Positions 59,001 to 64,000 of a stretch of 64,000 nt of DNA are shown here, in pieces (within the stretch, counting starts at the first letter, position 1; every line of letters begins with the position of its first letter). This DNA comes from Cymodocea nodosa (Eukaryota > Streptophyta > Magnoliopsida > Alismatales > Cymodoceaceae): assembly GCA_036874045.1 (NCBI GenBank), contig CM072336.1:21899501-21963500 (forward strand), in the 5' to 3' direction. The position numbers and the translations under genes were made by a program. The notes beneath the pieces are model-generated. The model made no database searches. It was not told the origin of the DNA and saw only the letters and a program-made list of their open reading frames with translations.

Positions 59001-60770
59001 TATGCATGATTGATTAATGTGTTACAATTAATTCAAATCACATGTTTTACATTTATAATCACAAGTACATGATGTCCATTGTATTAAGCACAATAAGTAT
59101 AAGTTATTCCATAAGGAGTTGGTTCAAAAATATTTAAAAGTTGAACACCCAAATGCAATAGACTTCAGTCAACGTAAATGCACAAGTTCTACAATGGCAC
59201 AGATTATCTCTATAGAATCGCAACGTGACAATTTATCCTAGTGTCCTTTAAAGAAATTAAGAACTTGTCAACATACTGAAAAAAAATGTAAATCACCGAC
59301 AGGCTCAGCCATTTAATCCATAACTTATCGAAAATCACACTAGAATCTCATTACAGCGTAAAACAAAACCGAAGCACGCAACTACCTGATTTAGTCGGTT
59401 AGTTAATGTTATAACCATCTGAGGAAATTTAGAATGCTAAAACAACTAGTCGAAAAACTTGAAGGGTTATTGGATAAGTTAAAACAAATGTTCTACCAAT
59501 AAAACTTGAAGAGTTATTGAAGCCATCCGACAACTTAACAAGCATTCTCATGCAATCTAGGAAAACAGAACAACACATACTGAAGGAGCGTTCAGCAAAA
59601 CTACCAAGTTAAATACAACAATCACAAAGGTAAATTGATCTTTCCTAAAACTATCTTAAGTAAAACTACATTAAAATCTAACTACACAAGAGTATAGGTA
59701 ATTAATCACATTTACAGTCGACGTAAAGCAGAAAACCATCACATTTACATAATATACATTCACGAGTTTCTACATTGTACAAGCTGAGATCAGAATTATG
59801 TGAGAGTAAAAAGAATCTACATTAACCTACTGTAAATGTTAGTAATATAGTTAAAATGTTAGAATACAACACAACATGCAAGTAAACACACAAACACAAA
59901 TGACTTACATGAAACAACAGAAAAATAACAAATAAACACAATGACAAATAGATAGGCATACATGACACAAACTCTGACTTTGGGTCGTCCCATTCTCATA
60001 ATACCTAAAGCGTGATTTGTTGAACTCGTTCAATGTCTCCAAGCACTTAGTTCCATGTTGCCTTGTTGCTTTACTTGTTGGAGTTGTCACCTCCAAGGTT
60101 GCTCAATAGAGACAAGCATGTAGCCTTGGTTGAACTAGCTGCAAATGCTGTCTACAACTCCATGCCTTCACCTAATAGTTCATTTACAAGCTCTCCAACT
60201 AGCCTTGTAGGTATCACTACCTCACTAAAGTGGAGAGGAGATCCCCTACTGATGAGAGTCCAAATATGGTGCTGACCAAGTAAATTCAAACAAATCTCCA
60301 CTTCTGTAAATACTAGCCTCTACACAACGCCACCGATGTAAGTCTAATTGAGGGGCGAGAGAGTCTTGGAAGCAAGAATGCCTTGGTCCTTAGCCTTACG
60401 TGAAATGAGAAATACAGAGAGTAACTTTTCTTCCTGCCCTAACTTAGCTTATATAGGTGATGGTTTCCCTTCAAGAGTTGATGGTTCTTGCCACTTGCAA
60501 AGCAATTTATTTTCTATGATAAAACTTAAACATAAGGTTAGAAAATAACAACACTAATCAATTATACATGTGCCATATAATGTCTCATAAGTGATATTTC
60601 ATAATTAATAATTCATTCAGACACTTTGTATCATTTAAGCCTATAATTCATGCATTTCTATAAAAATAATTAAAGCATGAATTTTCCCTTAAGTCTTGAG
60701 TTATATCACAATAAAGAGATTAATATGCATGTATTTATATGTTATAAAGTGCACAAATAAGCGTTTTACA
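59001..60770 (-). repeat. 5' LTR of the coding-less retrotransposon
   Basis: On the plus strand it begins TATGCATGATTGATT and ends GCGTTTTACA; 1770 bp. It differs from the partner LTR by many substitutions and small indels, so the insertion is not recent; the divergence was not computed. It contains a segment at about 59870-59965 that is absent from the left LTR. Confidence 0.85.
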
Positions 60771-60775
60771 ATGCT

Positions 60776-61658
60776 TCATCATGTTCTTCTTCAAGCAAAT
60801 TCTTTAACCAATCTATACCCATCAATTCCATTATTTCCTAATAACGTAAGTACACATTCTTTAACCACCTAATGATCTCTTGAGAAAGCAAGTTTTTACT
60901 TGAGAAATAACCTAACAATAAGTATAATATTTTCATAACATATCCATTGAAATTAAGTATAAAGTAGATGAATCTCAACACATAAAATAATGTCATCATC
61001 ATTGTCTTGAAAATTTAACGTAACACATTGTTCACAACATTAACAAGGTCTTCACAATATAGATTCATAACATCAACATTTGTAAAAGTACATCTATGAT
61101 AAATTATACTGTAATTATTTTAATCTCATATCTTCTAAGAGGTTTATAAATTACTTTGCCAAATCAACATTTCATAATAAAGTCATAGCCTTGAATTTTT
61201 CTTTGTTAATAAGACATGATATTTGTAATAATGCTTGCATAGTATTAAATGTACAACTTCTTTTAATTTCAACGCTAGTAATTTATTTTGTATTTCAATC
61301 TACCATTCATGAACCTTAAGTTGACACTATTGTATATTAGTTACATTATCATAATAGACCATTCATTGTGTGGCTTTGTTATCTTCTTTTTCATATATAT
61401 TTATAATAGCATTTGTAGCATCTTTAAATGAAGAGGCGATAATTTGTTGTGACTTTGCATACGTTCGTGCACACTTCTCTTTCTTGCTTGTCTAATTAGA
61501 TTTTCTTGATGCAAAACTAGACATTATAAATATGTTAGCATCCATGTTCATTAGGCTTTTAGTTGGTGTAAAATTGACTTTGAGTTGGTGGTAGTGTCAT
61601 TTCCTCTTCTATATCTAGATTTGATATATCTTGTTTGATTTCATTATTATCTTAATTG
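60776..61658 (-). pseudogene. Harbinger remnant: ORF1 tail and start of transposase
   Basis: The minus strand gives KKEKCARTYAKSQQIIASSF, then KDATNAIINIYEKED, which lines up with KKGKRARPHAESQQMIAESL and KDTSRAFLTLCEQD of the complete copy. Near 60780-60830 it gives LKNLLEEEHDEA, the transposase start. The latter continues across the retrotransposon: 54261-54237 reads RGQRLLVF on the minus strand (compare RRRRLLTFW). The right side is cut by the LTR beginning at 61664. Confidence 0.65.
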
Positions 61659-61663
61659 CCTCT

Positions 61664-63907
61664 TGTTTAGAATGAAAAAGTGCATATTATTAATGGTTAA
61701 ATGATAGTTAATTGCATAATATTTAGCTTATCATATAAAAATTAAGCCATTATGTTATAATTACACTGTTATATGCTTTAATTGAAGAATCTGCTTAATT
61801 TGGGGAAATTAATGTTAATTTAGTACATTTATGAACTGTCGGTAAGTTGCAGGCTGTGAAATTCTTAAGTATCCGAATTTTATGATATTTCAGACAGTTA
61901 TGTTTAACATACCGAATATATTTGGACAGTTATGTTTAACAGACCGAACATGTATCAGATAGTTATGTTTAAATTGTCGAACAGTTATGTTTTGAGAGAA
62001 TATTTTATTATTTCCTGACATACACGTGTCGAAACCATAATGAATGACTTAAGTGAACTTTCGGTGAGTTATCTATAACTATCCGAAATTGCAGCTGGGC
62101 ATCGGATAGTTATCCCTGTAACTCTCCGAAATCTCTTTTTATTTATAAAATAGTTGAGGACACGTGTCATGTTCTAGGAAATTGACTTAAGTGGATTTTC
62201 GGTGAGTTAGCTGTAACTATCCGAAATGTATCTGAGCATCGGATAGTTAGACTTGTAACTCTCTGAAATGTTATTTTATGATTAAACTACTGCTAACACG
62301 TGTCGAGATCTGGTAGATTTACTTAAGTTATATATCGGTGAGTTATTTATAACTATCTGAAATGCATCTAAGCATCGAATAGTTAAGTTTATAAGTATCT
62401 GAAATGCACCTGAGCATCAAATAGTTAAATTTATACACGTGTTGAATTTAAATGCTTTAGTATATCACGTGAGATGCACATGTTTAACTCGTTAAGTTAG
62501 CATAATTGTACGCGTTGAGTTACATGAATATACACTAAGGTAACAAGTTATGTTAGCAGTTTATTTCTTTATATTTTCTAATATGTCACTGTAGTGGTTG
62601 CAGAAACAGGACAGTTGGAAGGAAAAACCACAATCGCACGTATCACGTAGGAATTCAATCGCGCAAGGAGAAGAAAGCATCGTCGTTGATATAAATGAAG
62701 GAAATCCAACCGACCATTCAAGCAGAAGCAGTTACTACTAAAGAAATATAAAAGAAAAGAAGAAAAAAAAGAAGTGTGTGATCGATGGACGGACAGTGTG
62801 TACAGAGGAGGATGAGCGTCACAATTCTCTGAAGTACCACACCAACCATCATCATCACCACCATAATCACCAACCATCGAAGGTCTGTAAGGATACTTGC
62901 CTGATGTCGGGTCGATTCCGAGCCAAACACAGTGCATGACAACCACTGTGAGGAGTGATCGCGTCGTGGGAAGGGAAGCCATTTTCACCAAGCGCCGACT
63001 CATATTTCAGGAGATTGTAAAGCTTTTAGCCTTAGCTTCGGGTTGATGCCTGTATGCTGAAGAGATCTTGCAATTCTAGACTCGCGATTCTATAGGGATA
63101 GGAGACAGGATTGTAAGTGGTTTAATTTTCAGTGGTGTAATCGCGTTGCAAGTAGTGTCGGAAGTATTTACTGTCAAGTGAGATTACTTTACATTTCACC
63201 TTTCGCTCATTTCCATGTTCATATTAAAACAAAAATACCAAAAACAATTTATCTATGTTTGTATGTTGTATTGTTTGTGTTGTATCGTGATTAATGTTAT
63301 CTTTGTCAGTGTTGTGATTGTTTTATGTTTATTTTAGTTTTATAGTTTATTGAAATTGGTTTGTTCAAAAGACTTAAAGATTTTAATGGTTACTGTTTGA
63401 ATTATCTGAATGTTAGTATTGCTTAATGATAAATCCAATGTTAACTAGCATTAAAGAGCTTAATTGATGTTATTTACAATCTATGGAATCGCCCAATGGT
63501 TGGCCGAATTCCTCTGTAAATAGCAATATTAAAAAGAAAAGACAGGCTCGTGGAGTTAACTTAAGTCCACGAGGTTAGTCTGTTGAGTTAGCCATAACTC
63601 AACAAACTTAGTCCGTTGAGTTAACTGTAATTCAATGGAGAGCTTATTGAATATATAAATATGATTGTTAACAAACAAACAGTTCTTAAGTTCGTCAGCA
63701 ATTCCCTATGGGATCGACCTATATTTGCACACTAATACAATAGACACTGTGCACTTGCAGTTAAAGTACAAATTGGAATTAATATCTAAATTGTATTAAA
63801 GGTTGTTTGTTTACTTCTAAAAGAGAGAATAGGCATAAAGATAAATTAACTAAGTAAAAACAAAAGTAACAAATCCAAGTTTTTTTAGTGTAGAGCTGGG
63901 AAAATGC
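61664..63907 (+). repeat. LTR C (second LTR family), right end uncertain
   Basis: It begins TGTTTAGAATGAAAAAGTGC, colinear with solo LTR B and inverted relative to solo LTR A. It runs through the CCAAGTTTTTTTAGTGTAG and GCTGGGAAAATGC tail, but lacks the final CACGAACA seen in copy A, because another LTR start follows at 63908. The 5-bp sequence before it is CCTCT; its partner must lie beyond the window if this is a solo LTR. A tandem array at 62023-62430 is described separately. Confidence 0.7.
62023..62430 (+). repeat. Tandem array of palindrome-rich units in LTR C
   Basis: Three units of about 140 bp each contain, in order, ACACGTGTC, GACTTAAGTG, a TTTTCGGTGAGTTA element, TAACTATCCGAAATG, GAGCATCGGATAGTTA and TGTAACTCTCCGAAAT. 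The CTATCCGA.....TCGGATAG pair is an inverted repeat within each unit. Copies A (10620-10730) and B (12540-12760) carry fewer, more worn units. Confidence 0.8.
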
Positions 63908-64000
63908 TGTTTAGAATGAAAAAGTGCATATTATTAACGGTTAAATGATGGTTAATTGCATAATATTTAGCTTATCATATGAGAATTAAGCCATTATGTT
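63908..64000 (+). repeat. LTR D, start only (second LTR family)
   Basis: It begins TGTTTAGAATGAAAAAGTGC and matches the first 90 bases of LTR C almost exactly. It has the same orientation as C and directly abuts it. It continues beyond the window. It may be a nested insertion near the end of C, or the second LTR of a tandem arrangement. Confidence 0.75.

Larger units (their letters stand above)
54267..60770 (-). mobile_element. LTR retrotransposon with no recognisable genes (gypsy-type, LARD-like)
   Basis: Direct LTRs at 54267-56002 and 59001-60770; perfect 5-bp target duplications ATGCT (54262-54266 and 60771-60775). Orientation minus: beside the right-hand (5') LTR the minus strand reads TTTTTGTTGCTGTTGCTGAA and AGAGTTGGTGTC, a degenerate form of the TGGCGCCGTTGCCGGGGA primer site used by Athila/Tat-type gypsy elements. 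Beside the left-hand (3') LTR it reads AAGTTTAAGTGTGAGGG, a polypurine tract. The 3-kb internal region (56003-59000) has no gag or pol reading. It inserted into a Harbinger ORF. Confidence 0.85.

Noticed and set aside
62578..63003. Minus-strand open frame of 141 codons as a gene
   Set aside because: It lies entirely within a solo-type LTR, only part of it is kept in other copies, and copy A has a stop. It is kept as a finding, not a gene.
1..64000. tRNA, rRNA or organelle-derived inserts
   Set aside because: No cloverleaf-like block with A and B box words, and no rRNA core sequence, was recognised on reading. A tRNA scan could still find a short gene I missed.

Overview
This is a stretch of nuclear plant DNA, very AT-rich and packed with nested transposable elements, holding only two genes that look functional. 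Both genes point to a monocot. The first is a single-exon gene whose coding sequence is far more GC-rich than its surroundings. The second is a 12-exon gene with a GC-rich first exon and AT-rich later exons, the 5'-to-3' GC gradient usual in monocot genes. There is nothing bacterial here: no operons, rRNA or CRISPR, and no tRNA gene was recognised. I cannot name the species.

Host genes. (1) 18909-19406, minus: a 165-residue lachrymatory-factor-synthase-like protein of the START/Bet v 1-like fold. (2) 33580-38883, minus: the PCI-domain subunit of the TREX-2 mRNA-export complex (Thp1/PCID2 homologue; EER5 in Arabidopsis). All 12 exons could be joined by consensus splice sites into a 415-residue open frame.

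Layout. 1-8.1 kb: a minus-strand Ty3/gypsy polyprotein remnant, split by nested solo LTRs and by the 3' end of a Sirevirus-like element, then a copia gag scrap. 8.1-15.4 kb: a copia integrase remnant interrupted by a TIR element (8690-15336, TTA duplication) that itself carries two solo LTRs. 15.4-18.7 kb: unassigned sequence, then a dead PIF/Harbinger transposase. 18.9-21.3 kb: the LFS-like gene and AT-rich spacer. 21.3-26.8 kb: a minus-strand Harbinger remnant split by a short LTR retrotransposon without coding capacity (23231-25609). 27.8-31.2 kb: a Harbinger element with both ends but damaged genes. 31.7-33.1 kb: another Harbinger remnant. 33.6-38.9 kb: EER5. 39-44.3 kb: a degenerate Harbinger. 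44.3-54.2 kb: a Sirevirus-like copia remnant containing a solo LTR and an end-to-end Harbinger (47461-52057). 54.3-60.8 kb: an LTR retrotransposon with no recognisable genes. 60.8-61.7 kb: a Harbinger remnant. 61.7-64 kb: more LTR sequence running off the window.

The main themes are eight PIF/Harbinger loci in graded states of decay, one with intact termini and only two nonsense codons visible; the reconstruction of nesting order from target-site duplications; and two LTR families that share a palindrome-rich, CACGTG-containing module. No wholly new biological system is demonstrated. The closest candidates are that shared LTR module, the different minisatellites in Harbinger 5' leaders, and the repeat-encoding tail of Harbinger ORF1.
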